The translations under genes and the position numbers were made by a program. DNA of 64,000 nucleotides from Nicotiana tabacum (lineage: Eukaryota > Streptophyta > Magnoliopsida > Solanales > Solanaceae): contig NC_134101.1 in NCBI RefSeq assembly GCF_000715075.1, positions 195,010,103 to 195,074,102 on the forward strand, given 5' to 3'. Under the pieces are notes generated by a model, which searched no databases, had not been told where the DNA came from, and was given only the letters and a program-made list of their open reading frames with translations. Numbering within the stretch: the first letter of the stretch is position 1; every line of letters begins with the position of its first letter. Below, in pieces: positions 22,566 through 34,586 of this stretch.

Positions 22566-25150
22566 TAATAAGGACTAAGTACAGAATATTTTCAAGTAAG
22601 GAAATTATAATAACAACATATTGTGCACATAAATAGGGTAGAGTACAATTTGATTCTGAAAATTAGTTTAGAGAATCACAAATGAGATTGAAAATCATAG
22701 GGAATCAACACTAACTAAGGAAAGTATCACAAAAGTAAGGAAGCAATTTCGAAAAGTCAGTACATAATTACAAGGAAAATACACAAAACCAAAGCTATAG
22801 GTTTAAGGAAATTACACAGAATCACCATAAATTATATGAACAATCAGTAAAACAAATGGTCGGACCCATAAATGACACGGGTTTGGACAAAATCAAAAAA
22901 ACCTTAAGAACAAATCAAAACAGGAAGCACAAGAGCATATAGAACACACATAAAGCCCAGAAGGTTCATAATAGTCATGCAAACACACCGCAAACAAATT
23001 CAAACTTCGAATCGAACCTAGTAGTATTAGGGTTTCTCGACAAAAAATGAATCGAGTCAAAATGAAAGACTCGGGTAATGTTTAAACATGCTAAAAATCA
23101 CAGTAATCAGAAAGAAATCATTTTTTTTGCAAAAAGGGTTTTGAAACCCTAGTTTGGAAAATGAAGAAACTGTTTGAAATCGGAGAAACATTTTGAGGAA
23201 AACAAGTGAAAACCTTAAGAAACCTATAGATCCATCACAGATCTAAAAAGATCGGAGGATTTTTAGCTAGGTTTTTTCAGAAAATAAAAGAGTCGAAGAA
23301 AAGATTGGTTAAAACTCATGGATACACCTAGATCGAAGATAGATCTAAAGAAAAATGGAGAATCTCAAGGGTTAGGGTTTCAGAGAACCCAAAAAAGATG
23401 AGAAAACATTAGATTATTACCGGTTTTAGCTGGAAAGGCCATGGATTTGACTCGAACAACCATGTATGGCCAGAAAGTAGCATAAAAGACCATGGATAGA
23501 TGTTGAGCAAGGTCTGGACTAGATCTTTCCATGAGATCACAAAAACGGGCAACCAGGAGACGTAGGAGACGGGTATACATCTCAAACAGCCATGTGAGTC
23601 CATGGATTGAGCGAGGATCGAAGGAATTAGGGCTAGTTTGAGTGGCTGCGGCTAGGGTTAACTTTAGGTTTCAGAGAGAGTTGGAGAGGAGAGGGGATTC
23701 AAGGGCGGCAGATTATGAGAATGAGAGGGTTTGGGGGGGAGGGGTCGTTTGGGTTAAAAAGGTAAGAGTGAACGGTGGTCGTTGATCTCTTTGATCAACG
23801 GACAGGATGAGAAAGGGGTCTAGGTCTGGGTCGGGTAGGATTTAATTGAGTTAGTGTCGGATATAATAAGGACTAAGTACAAAATATTTTCAAGTAAGGA
23901 AAGTATAATAACAACATATTGTGCACATAAACCGGGTAGAGTGCAATTTGATTCTGAAAATTAGTTTAGAGAATCACAAATGAGATTGAAAATCACAGGG
24001 AATCAACACTAACTAAGGAAAGTATCACAAAAGTAAGGAAGCAATTTCGAAAAGTCAGTATACAATTACAAGGAAAATACACAAAACTAAAGCTGTAGGC
24101 TTAAGGAGATTACACAGAATCACCATAAATTATGTGAACAATCAGTAAAACAAATGGTCGGACCCATAAATGACACGGGTTTGGACAAAATCAAAGAAAA
24201 CTTAAGAACAAATCAAAACAGGAAGCACAAGATCATATAGAACACACATAAAGCCCAGAAGGTTCATAATAGTCATGCAAACACACTGCAAACAAATTCA
24301 AACTTCGAATCGAACCTAGACGTATTAGGGTTTCTCGACAAAAAATGAATCGAGCCAAAAGTAAAGACTAAGGTAATGTTTAAACATACTAAAAATCATA
24401 GTAATCAGAAAGAAATTATTTTTTTGCAAAAAGGGGTTTGAAAACCTAGTTTAGAAAATGAAGAAACTGTTTGAAATCGGAGAAACATTTTGAGGAAAAC
24501 AAGTGAAAACCTTAAGAAACCCATAGATCCATCATAGATCTAAAAATATCAGAGGATTTTTAGCTAGTTTTTTCAGAAAATAAAAGAGACGAAGAAACGA
24601 TCGGTTAAAACTCATGGATACACCTAGATCGAAGACAGATCTAAAGAAAAATGGAGAATCTCAAGGGTTAGGATTTCAGAGAACCCAAAAAAGATGAGAA
24701 AACATTAGATCGTTACCGGTTTTAACTGGAAAGGCCAAGGATCTGACTCGAACAACCATGGATGGACGGAAAGTAGCATAAAACACTAGGGATAGAAGAT
24801 GAGCAAGGTCTACACTAGATCTCTTTGAGATCTTTCCCCGAGATCACAAAAATTGGTAACCAGGAGATGTAGGAGACGTGTATACGTCTCAAACAGCCAT
24901 GGGAGTCCATGGATTGAGCGAGGATCGAAGGGATTAGGGCTAGTTTGGGTGGCGGCAGCTAGGGTTAGCTTTAGGTTTCGGAGAAAGTTTGAGAGTAGAG
25001 GGGATTCAAGGGCGGTAGATTGTGAGAATGAGAGGGTTTGGGGGGTCGTTTGGGTTAAAAAAAGGTAAGAGTGAACGATGGCCGTTGATCTCTGTGATCA
25101 ACGACCAGGATGAGAAAGAGGTCTGGGTCGGGTAGGATTTAATTGGGTTA
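22566..25150. repeat. 1.3 kb tandem duplication inside A's 5' LTR
   Basis: The segments 22566-23855 and 23864-25150 are direct copies (offset about 1298). Both contain the stretch from TAATAAGGACTAAGTAC through the TTGATCAACG region near 23795 and 25095. The left LTR has the segment once, so the duplication arose in this LTR after insertion, or in a parent by unequal exchange. Confidence 0.85.
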
Positions 25151-25616
25151 AGGTTGGGTTTTAATTAGAAATTGGGTTGGGTAATTGGGGTTTGATTTGG
25201 CTATAATTAAAAGCCAAATTTGGCTATAATTTAAATAGCCATTTTCCCTATTTAAATTATAAAAAATAGTAAATAGTTTCTGAAAAACTAATTTAAAAGC
25301 CTAAAATGATTTATAATACCTAATTAATAATTTAAAAATACCAGATCCAATTTTATGCGTATAAAACATAATTAAACCTTAAAATGGCTAATATTGCAAT
25401 TATGTGCAATTTAGTTTTAAAAATACTAAATAAAATTGTAAAGATATGTAAAAATTACATTAGCCATACTTTGGCATTAATATAAAAATTCAATAGATGA
25501 ATTATCAAAATAATAATTTTGGAAATACTTATTGGGGATTTTATGGGTAAAAAGGGAGAAAATAAATCAATTTAAAGCTTTAAAATTATGAAAAAATAAT
25601 AAAACACTTGGAAATG

Positions 25617-25617
<1 letters not shown>

Positions 25618-25695
<78 letters not shown>
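25618..25695. repeat. (TA)n microsatellite in LTR
   Basis: About 78 bases of TA repeat, 60 bases from the LTR end, orthologous to the repeat at 8130-8233 but shorter. Confidence 0.95.
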
Positions 25696-25698
<3 letters not shown>

Positions 25699-25755
25699 AT
25701 TTTGAAGATATTTTGCATATTTAGAAAATATATAGGGAAAAATTGGGTATCAACA

Positions 25756-26610
25756 GTAGCTTCTTGTGCCATTTCTTTTAGTTGTCCATCATCTTCCTTA
25801 ATATCTTCTTGATATTCTTGTTGGCGGCTTCTGTGACTCCATTCATCTGTGGCCTATATGCTATAGAGTTTTGGTGCTTGATTGTGAATGTTTCACACAT
25901 GGATTTCATCGAATCAGTGTCGAGATTGGAAGCATTGTCGATAATGATTGACTCGAGTATTCCGAATCGGCAAACAATATGATCCCGGACGAAGTCTGCT
26001 ACGACCTTATTAGTCATAGCTTTATATGAAGCAACTTCAACCCATTTTGTAAAGTAATCTATGGCCACCAAAATGAATTTGTCTCAATTGGAAGCAGCAG
26101 GTTCAATTGGTCCGATGAAATCCATGGCCCAAGCAGAGAAAGGCAAGGGTGAACTCATTATATTAAGTTCGTTGGGTGGTGCCCATATCATATCAACATG
26201 TACCTAGCATTGATGGTACTTCTGTACATAGTTGATGCAGTATGTTTCCATAGTCATCCAGAAATACCCTGATCTTAATATAATCTTTGCTAGAACGAAC
26301 CCATTCATGTGAGGTCCACATGTTCCGGAGTGTATCTCTTCGAGCAACCTAGAAGCCTCCTTGGCATCAACACATCGTAGAAGTCCCAAGTCAGGAGTCC
26401 TTTTATACAAAATTTCTCCTCTCTGAAAGAAATGGTTGGCCAATATTTGAAGCTTACACTTATAACTGTGCGTAGCATTTTCTGGGTATTCTCCTTTCTC
26501 CACATACTCCTTGATATGGCAAAACCATGGATTTCCATCAAACTCTTTTTCAACATGAGAGCAATGAACTGTCTGCTTATAGATTTGTATGGGGATAGGA
26601 TCAATAATAT
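25756..26610 (-). pseudogene. Integrase fragment, element B (cut by element A)
   Basis: The frame runs from the zinc region (GPHMNGFVLAKIILRSGYFW, KYHQC) to the catalytic core: MVAIDYFTKWVEVASYKAMT, IIDNASNLD (second Asp) and VTEAANKNIKK (Glu). It reaches KKWHKKL at 25756, where element A's LTR starts. The rest of the integrase and B's 3' end lie left of the window. There is a TAA after MMDN near 25778 and disrupted frame around 26080-26200. A zinc-ligand Cys appears as Tyr (KYHQC). The breakpoint falls at the place matching about 10665 in element A. Confidence 0.85.
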
Positions 26611-27013
26611 TCTTGTCTGGGTGTTGTATCATGGAAGAAAAGGTAGCTAGGGCATTCGCGAACTCGTTCAGAACTCTTGGAACATGTTTGAACCCTATCT
26701 TTGTGAATCTCTTGATCAGGTCTTTCACACAGTGCAGGTATGGAAATATCTTGGTGTTCTTGGTGGCCCATTATCTGAGTACCTGATGTATTAGCAAATA
26801 TAAATCTCCAATTACCAGCAATTCTTGAATATTCATATCGACGGCCAATCTGAGTCCCAAGATAAAAGCCTCATATTTTGCCATATTATTGGTGCACGAG
26901 AATCTAAGCATGGAAGATACCGAGTAATGTTGACCGATTCCTGATACAAGGATGGCTTCGATGTCCATTCCTTTGAAGTTCGCGGCTCCATTGAAAAACA
27001 TCCTCCAACCATC
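26611..27013 (-). pseudogene. Second RNase H, element B (active site lost)
   Basis: The fold is recognisable from DGWRMFFNGAANFKGMDI (27013) through NNMAKYEAFILGLRLAVDMN and LLVIGDLYLLIHQV to NEFANALATFSS (26650). Compared with A, three of the four catalytic acids are changed: FFDG to FFNG, AEYEA to AKYEA and FADALA to FANALA. This domain cannot be active, which fits the older age of B. Confidence 0.8.
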
Positions 27014-27264
27014 TTCCCCTATAGACGGCACTTCCTCGTCGAGAAAATACGTCTTCAATGGTCATATTCTCTGTCTACGGGGTTCTCTACTAATGCTTGC
27101 CCCTTAACTGCTTTCTGAGTCACATAGTTGATATCGAACTCACTCAGTAGTATTTGCCATTTTTCTAGGTTACCTGTAGACATGGGTTTCCGAAAGATGT
27201 ATTTCAGCGGATCCATCCTTGATATGAGATATATGGTGTATGCGCAGAAGTAGTGTCACAATTT

Positions 27265-28579
27265 CTAGGCTATCCATGTTATGACACAACATGTATGTTC
27301 AAACAAAGAGTACCAGGCTTCATAAGGTATGAACATCCTACTCAGATTGTATATTGCTTGCTCATTCCTTCCAGTTTTATCATGTTGACCCAGGACGCAG
27401 CAATATGCTCCATCCAACACTAATAGGTACAATAGTAAAGGTCTTCTGGTCTTTGGTGGGACCAATACAGGAGGCTTGGATAGGTACTCCTTGATTTTAT
27501 CAAAAAGCCTTTTGACACTCTTCAGTCTAACTTGTTGCAGCGTCTTTCCTCCGCATTTTAAAGATTGGCTCACATATTACCGTGGACTGTCCTATAAAGC
27601 GACTTATATAATTAAGGCAACCCAGAAAACTCATTACATCCTTCTTGCTCTTTAGCGGTAGTAAGTCTTGAATAGCTTTGATCTTTGACGGGTCCAGCTC
27701 AAGGACATGGCGACTGACAATGAAACCTATCAATTTCCCGGTAGGGACTCTGAAAGCACATTTTGCAGGATTCAACTTTAGATTGTACTTTCGTAGTTGG
27801 TCGAAAAACTTCCTCAGGTCTGCTATGTGATTCGAACTCCTCTTAGACTTGATAATGATGTCATCCATATACACCTCTATTTCCTTGTGTATCATATCGT
27901 GCAAAAGAGTAGTCATGGTCCTCATGTAGGTTGCCCTGGGATTCTTCAAACCAAATGGCATCATTTTGTAGCAGTATATTCCCCATGACATGATAAAGGC
28001 TGCCTTTTTGGCATCCTCTTCATCCATCTAAATCTGGTGATATCCTGCGAAGCAATCCACAAAGGATTGGTGTTCATTATTGGTGCAATTAACGATGAGT
28101 ATGTGTATGTTGGGCAACAGGAAATCATCCTTAGGACTCGCTTTGTTCAGATCTCAGTATTCAATGCATACCTTGACTTTCCCATCCTTCTTTGGTACCG
28201 GCACTATGTTGGATAGCGATGTTGTGTACTCGACCACCCGAAGGACCTTGGCTTTGATTTGCTTGGTAACCTCCTCTTTTATCTTCAAACTCATATCTGA
28301 CTTGAATTTTCTGAGTTTCTGCTTTACCAGTGGACACATAGGGTTGGTAGGTATCTTGTAAGCCACTATGGATATGATCAATCATGTCATGTCATGCGAG
28401 TTTCTTTGACTGTTTCAGAATCCCCTAACTTGATTTCTTCAGTTTCTTCCAGATTGGACTATGGTTTGTTCTCAAAATTCTCTACTTCTTTGATGATTTT
28501 CTTAGATATCATATCATTTTCTAATCTTCTGAATCACTTTCCTCCTGTTGCGTTGTCTCATTACATGTCACATTCGTAG
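27265..28579 (-). pseudogene. Reverse transcriptase and RNase H-like region, element B
   Basis: Three overlapping pieces give KKDGKVKVCIEY (about 28170), MDEEDAKKAAFIMSWGIYCY, MPFGLKNPRATYMRTM, the catalytic YMDD of EVYMDDIIIKSKRSSN (about 27860) and LIGFIVSRHVLELDPSKIKA. The RNase H-like end is LLLYLLVLDGAYCCVLGQHD and AIYNLSRMFIPYEAWYSLFE. Relative to A, about 100 bases of the linker before the RT (the stretch that in A reads HLSPSEKKEYMEFL) are missing near 28390. Frameshifts occur at about 27530 and 28030-28150. It would be co-linear with the integrase fragment. Confidence 0.88.
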
Positions 28580-28680
28580 GTTCAACAGGATATGTAATAA
28601 TTATGCTGAAAAAATAATGTAGAAAGATAATATTATAATTAAATATAAAGCAATGATGCATTAATTAAAACTTAAAAATT
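28580..28680 (-). other. Deletion scar replacing protease in element B
   Basis: About 100 AT-rich bases join the RT linker to the gag-side segment VPTNITSGKMGNMVGQ. In A the same two points are separated by about 1.2 kb holding protease, G-patch and the intron-like gap. None of those is found in B. Confidence 0.7.
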
Positions 28681-29516
28681 GTCCTACCATGTTTCCCATC
28701 TTTCCACTAGTGATATTGGTAGGTACATAAGCTTCACTTAACACCTTCATCAAGGCATTCTTATGTGCATATGAGTTTTGCAACAATGACAAGATGGATA
28801 TTTGGGAGGGAGTCTTGTTTAGGTGATTGACAACAGAGTAGTCCCTCGCCTGCTCCTTCCCCCAAAGATCATCAGTACCTGTCTCCACAACAGGTGGTTT
28901 CGGTGCGGTCTCTTTACTTGTTCCTCCAAGATTTTCCAGCATGTAAACCCGGCCGGTTCTGGTCATTCCCAATGCAACACCCATCTCTTCCATCTTGGAT
29001 TTTCCTTTTCTCCTTGCCTCCGCTACATGATTGCATTGAACGACATTAGACTTGTGGGAGGGAGATGAAGCTACCATCACAGTAAAAGGTGTAACTACCT
29101 CAAACTCAAACGTTGCCTTGGTTTGTATCACAATCGGCAAGAGGGTGACAGGAGATGTTTTGGGAGCGTCCCCCTCTCAGATAAGCCCGATGGATCCTTC
29201 TTGGTCTTATTCTTCATAAGATTCTATCACATTCACTCCCCCACACTTGTGATCAGGAAGAGGGCTATTACGTACATTCAGCACAGACTCCCTTGCCTGT
29301 ATAAACTTGGTGTCAATCAGTGTCTGGATCTTATCTTTCAGCATGCAGAATTCCTCAATAGTGTGTCCCTTCATGTCTGAATGGAAGGCACACATCTTGT
29401 TGGGGTTGACCCATTGAGAATTAGTTTTCAATAGCTGCTGCAGTAATGGGAGTGACATAACCTGCGACCTTTAGTCTCTCATATAGTAAGGCCATGGGTT
29501 TGGCGATAGGGTGTAT
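28681..29516 (-). pseudogene. Gag C-terminal part, element B
   Basis: The frame 29140-28681 carries a Val/Pro-rich linker, RRKGKSKMEEMGVALGMTRT, GRVYMLENLGG and ISILSLLQNSYAHKNALMKV, matching element A near 14850-15110. Upstream, 29458-29207 has the Tat gag zinc-type motif KMCAFHSDMKGHTIEEFCML, then KDKIQTLIDTKFIQ and PLPDHK. This is the intact version of the motif deleted from A. The unit is broken from the rest of gag by solo LTR G. Confidence 0.78.
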
Positions 29517-31438
29517 TGTTAGTGTTATATTTCACATTTTTGTATGTTAAAGTTTCGTCTTCAGTTAATCGATGTAGACTTGGAGATGAGATTATCTTGA
29601 GGTTATAAGCATTTATGTTATAACATGCGATAAGTAAGTGTTGTAAAGGTTAAAAGGTAAACGAATCAAAGAAAATGAGTTTCATTGAAGGTTGTTGATT
29701 TGAGATAAAACTCGGTCCGAGCTATAATACCCGATATTTATGGACTAATGCCATATAAGGTACCCCATGACCACGATAGTAGGGTACATAAAGTGTGTTA
29801 AAAGTAAGTAGTATTATAGGTAATTTGAGATAATTATTAATTATGTGGGTAATTGGTTAATTATTGATTAATGGGAGATTAAAAAGTTAATTAAGTATTG
29901 GTGGATAATTAATTAAAAACCTTGGATATGACCCGTGAACCCCAACGTGGCAGCCCCAAGTAATGAATAAGATTCATTACATTAGGTGGCCTAATTAGAG
30001 GCCTTTAGGAAAGGATTAGTCATCCTAAGTGGGGCCCACCTAAAGGTTAAAGGTAACTTTTCTAGTTCAAAAAATCAATTGCTCATCTCTTAAGAAAGAG
30101 TTTCAGTAAAGATAATTTTGTATATCAACGTTATTGCTCACATCTTAAGAAGAAAGTTTCAACAAAGATGATTTTGCAATAGCAACGTTATTGCTTCAAG
30201 CATTTCATACAAAGACCGCTTAATATTATAGAAACGTTGGGTTTGCGATTCTAAGGGAACATGGTGCAATCTTTCTCAAGAATATCATACGGATTGTTCC
30301 CTATTTTGATCTCGCTGTTACGTGTTTCGTCGCGATTGGCGTGTGTTAGAAGGATTGTCATAAGGATCCGCTCAGGTACGTTAAGGCTATCCCTTCTTAC
30401 TTTTTGGCATGATCTAAATGATACAAACGAAACGAGCAAACACACAACTTCATAAATGACTCTATTCATAGAAGTATTAGTAGTGTCTATGTTCTTGATT
30501 CCCCATGTGACATATTATTATATCTTCTGTTCATGGGTCTCAGAAAAATACGTAGTTGATAAATTTTATCCGAAAGGTATATTGATCTTATTAAAATATT
30601 TTTTATGCATTTCATCAATTTATACATGCATATTGACCATGACCAGATGGCGTTACATACACGTATATTATATGTATATTGGATATGGGAAAAGGTTACG
30701 ACGTTATATACGCACCACCACCTGATTAGCTGGTATATGTTGATGATTTTCCCCACTATGGCCGAGATGATATGATGGGATGCCCTCAGAGGCTTGATGA
30801 TGTTATGTACACCTATACCTATGCATGACACGACATTTATACGCACATGCATGACATTATAAATGTTTCAGGATTTACAAAGTTATTTAGACTTACAGGA
30901 AGAATTATTTATTCCATGCTTCATCTATGTCTTTTATGTACTGATTTTTATGCCTTATATACTCAGTACATTATTCGTACTGACACCCTATTTCATGGGA
31001 CCTGCGTTTTATGCCTGCTGGTGCAGGTAGATAAGCTGACGGTCCCCCTTCTTAGGATCCTTGATCAACAAGAGTTGGTGTGCTCCATTTGATCCAGAGC
31101 TGCATTGGATTTTAGTACAACACTTTGGTATACATATATGGGTATGACGGGGTCTAGTCCCATCCTTTATATAGTTATACACTCTATTAAATGTCTGTAG
31201 ACAGTCATGTATAGTTGGATATATAGTTGTCTGTAGTAGCCTTGTCGGCTCGCCCTACGTATTCCGCACGTATAGGTATATATTTCTTTTGGATAGGTTT
31301 CCCTCACGGATGTTATTCTCGTAATTCAGCAGGTTATTAATAGATGTTATTCATGTTTATATCTTAGATGCTTGCTTAAGGGTGTTCGACAGGTAGGACT
31401 CAGACACTCGTCATGGCCCATCGATTTGAGTCATGATA
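29517..31438 (+). mobile_element. Solo LTR G inside element B gag
   Basis: A 1.9 kb block with no homology to A interrupts the gag. It starts TGTTAGTGTTATATTTC at 29517 and ends CCCATCGATTTGAGTCATGATA split as CCCATCGATTT and GAGTCATGATA at 31438, close to the GGGTCGTGACA end of other Solanaceae Ty3-gypsy LTRs. There are no PBS, PPT or coding parts, so it is a solo LTR. The flanks (GTGTAT before, GTCTGG after) do not give a clean target duplication. The final CA has become TA. Orientation is inferred from the end motif. Confidence 0.72.
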
Positions 31439-32822
31439 GTCTGGGAGTTATGCGGTTGATATTTGGTCGTGGTTTTGGGTAGTTTTGATGGGCGAGAGAA
31501 GATGAATGGTAATATGCATGCTGGGTATTATAGGTAAGGCAGGCGGTGGCAGGGTGATGGTATTTTGAAGGTGAGGGTTGATATGTTGGTGGAGGTGTCT
31601 GATAGGTAAAAAGAGACTTGGGGCCCTAGGCTACCATCACAACACCCACTTCCTTCTTATTTGAAATGCCTCCGGATTGTAAGGCTTTATTGGAGGCCTC
31701 TGATCTTCCGCGAGTAGGATACTCATGAAAGGTTTCCGTTGGCTTCTTTTTGAGGTTCTAGATATAGAAAACGTCTGGCACATTTTCTATGTTGAAATTG
31801 AATCTATCCATGAAGTCAGATGCTATAGCTACCCAGTTTGCCCACTTCTTCAGATTCTGAATAATGTACCAGGGTTAATCATCCCTAGTGATACTTCACA
31901 TGAACAACTTCATATAGATTTGTTCATTCTTGCCCACTCCTACAAGCTTATCGCAGTAGGTTCTTAAATGAACCTTAGGATCACCGGTGCCATCGAACAT
32001 CTCAAACTTAGGAGGTCCTCCAGTAGTTCCATATCTGGTTGGATACACTGGTCTTCATAATTTAAACTTTTCCACCCTCAACACTCTGGACTCTTCCTGT
32101 CAACTCTTCAACTCTTCAGCTATATTTTGGATGGGCCGGTCCTTCTTGGTTGATTTGGGTATGTATAGTGTTTGTTGCGGGGTGTGTGGTAGGGTCTCCA
32201 TGTATATCGAGTTGCCTTGGTATGTTTCTGGAACTTGAGTATATGAGTGATCATTGATTAAGGTCTGATGTGGATCGGGGATAGGTTGTGGTACATTCTA
32301 ACGGGTATGATAGGCAGTTGTTTGTGGGTATTGGGTCGTGTGATGATGGTGTTATTAAGGGGTTTGTAGTGTTGGAGGGTTAAGATTTTTGAAGGGGTGC
32401 AGGGTTGTGATATTGGTGTGTTATGGGAGGATTTTTCGGAGCTAAGGGTGGTGGATTTTGGGTTTCTATGTTTTGGGGTGGTGTTTGATTCTAGGTGGTG
32501 GTGTTCTGATGGTTGATGTCGGGAACATTAAGAGTAAGCGAGAGGTTTGCAAGACTTCAGACCTTCTCACCTTGTAACTCCAAGATTTTATGCTCCAACC
32601 GGAAGACTAACTCATTTGTGTCCTGGCGACTTCTTCCGTTTGAAATTTCTTCGTTTTCTGCTATGTTAGCATTGTCTTTTAAATTACCACTAAAATCATC
32701 CATCTTCCCTTTACCTTTGTTTTTTGCTTTTGGGGTTGCTAGGTAGAGGAGGAGGGTGAGGACCTATGGATCTGGTGTGGTATGCCGATAATGCCACAAT
32801 GCACGAACCAACCTTTAGGAAT
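31439..32822 (-). pseudogene. Gag N-terminal part, element B
   Basis: Minus-strand reading from about 32750 begins MDDFSGNLKDNANIAENEE, then a coiled-coil-like LVFRLEHKILELQGEKV, LANLSLTLNVPD, and a Pro/Thr/Gln-rich region, as in element C's gag N-terminus. The capsid-like core (31740-32100) is badly decayed, with frames broken every 100-200 bases. The part right after solo LTR G (31439-31620) continues the Pro/Tyr/His-rich domain. The sequence ends in the spacer where element C inserted. Confidence 0.7.
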
Positions 32823-32828
32823 GGGAAT
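32823..32828. repeat. Target-site duplication of element C (left)
   Basis: GGGAAT directly precedes the LTR start TGTTGCGCC. The same six bases follow the other LTR at 54581-54586. Beyond them B's ORF1-gag spacer continues on both sides. Confidence 0.85.
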
Positions 32829-33574
32829 TGTTGCGCCCCTTATTCTAGCGAAATTGGGTTTCGACACGTGACAAATCTTTTAAAGAATGGTGTTAAAAGA
32901 GAGAATCGCCACCTAACGGGTTTGAAGTGCGTTAGGGCACCTATTTGCAAATAACTCAGGTTTAACCAGTTTGCGTCACCAAAGATCGGGTAAGGGGTCA
33001 AATTACCTCGAAAAGAAGGTGTTAGGTACTCTTCGAGGTCCACAACTGTGGTTCCTGGACGAACTCGAATTATATGAATTAGTCAAACAGACAAAGACAA
33101 AGAAAACAAGGAGTTTGGAAAGTTCATTATTAAACACAAATAATTGATTTAAAGACAAGATGGGGGGGATCCTAAATTTTTTAGCCTAAAGGATCACCCC
33201 GTGCAACATAAATAATACTTCGTAACTCCCTCAAGATGGGGTGTTACTCGTATTATTCAGCAGGCCATGACTATCATCTCCTACTACCCGATTACTATCT
33301 TTAAGTTGTTACCTAAGGCGCACTAGTTGATTCTAAGCCGTGCCTTATACGTGCACTACTCATCCCATGTCTATGGTCCAGGGGGTTTTGGACCTCTATT
33401 TGGATGGTTCAGACCTTATCTGGGCTGCTAAAAAAGGCAAAACTAGGCGACATGCAAAACATATAGAAACTTCACATAAAAGCAACTAAAGGCTCACACT
33501 GACCCCCACACTTAGGCAGCAAATGCACGCAAACACATAAGCAAATTAGGAGATTTCAGAATTTAGAACCTTAA

Positions 33575-34260
33575 ACCTATAAACATGATTTCTAGATGAC
33601 TTTGAATCATAGTACGGGTAGTTTCAGATGCATGGTCTTACTTTAGACCTATAGACATGGTTTCTAAATGAACTACATAGTAGTTGGCAGTGGTGATCGT
33701 TTGAAATACTCAGAATTACTCAGTTTAGATCCTATAGGCATGCTTTCTATTAATTTGCAAAATAAGGTGGTTGAATAGTTCCATTACCAACGTTTTATCA
33801 ACATACTCCCTAAGTGAGCGATAGAGTCCTGTAGGCAGGATTTCTAAGAATGAGCGCTTGAAATGTTATCTTTTCATTCCTTTGGACATGCTTTCTAGGC
33901 GGACAATATAATGAAATAACAGAAATAGCAGCTATCTTGATTATGCTCCTATAGGTATGATATCTACATGCAAAGAGCAGGCATTCATGACTTAATGCAA
34001 TCCTATATGCATGATATCTATGTGAATATTGTGAAGAGCATGTATTTATCACTCAGTGTAATCCTATAGGCATGGAGTCTAACATAAGGCAATTTGAATA
34101 AATAGATAGGCAGTAAAAAATGTGTGAAAATAGACATGTGAGCAGATGAGATTATTTATGTCTTATAGGCATGTTATCTAACAAAACACATCAAAGAAGA
34201 GCATGTTGAACACGTTAAATACTTAGATCCTATAGGCTGTATTTCTACCCTTTCATGCAA
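33575..34260 (-). repeat. Dispersed CCTATAGGCATG motif array, C 3' LTR
   Basis: Ten imperfect copies of CCTATAGGCATGNTNTCTA are spaced about 50-100 bases apart. The core CCTATAGG is a palindrome and is followed by CATG and TCTA at fixed distances. The spacer between copies is not repeated, so this is not an ordinary tandem array. It lies 1.7-2.4 kb downstream of the TATA box in the element's sense. Confidence 0.75.
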
Positions 34261-34586
34261 ATATTAGAGTAGACCTATTTTCCCAATTTTACTAATACCC
34301 TAATTGTTATTACAGAATTATTACAGGCCCAATGAATGAAATAAATTACAAAGTTATAAAATAATTATATTTGGCCTTTGATAGGCCCAAAGTATACCCG
34401 GCCAGGCATGACCTTCAATTTCAAGTCCACATAGTTTCACAACAGCCCAGGAAATAATCTTCAGAGCCAAAACCCAGTAGCTATCAAAGATTCAGGAAAC
34501 AACCATGTACACAAGCTCATTTAGTAAGTGGAAAGGGGCAAAGTTGAGCAATGAGGAAAAATGGCAAAGAACCTTGGACCCTAGTG

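Larger units (their letters stand above)
19790..25755 (-). mobile_element. Ogre-like element A, 5' LTR
   Basis: The LTR is bounded by TGTTGTCGTG at 19790 and GGTATCAACA at 25755 (minus strand: TGTTGATACC...CGACAACA). The PBS abuts one end; element B's integrase abuts the other. Its 5966 bases include a tandem duplication of about 1.3 kb: 22566-23855 is repeated at 23864-25150, with the second copy closer to the other LTR. Subtracting it leaves about 4.67 kb, matching the left LTR once its own rearrangement is removed. The five bases after the LTR (GTAGC) should be the target duplication; the partner lies outside the window. Confidence 0.9.

Noticed and set aside
33575..34260. Host microRNA or inverted-repeat locus
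   Set aside because: The palindromic motifs are short and dispersed; no long foldback was seen.
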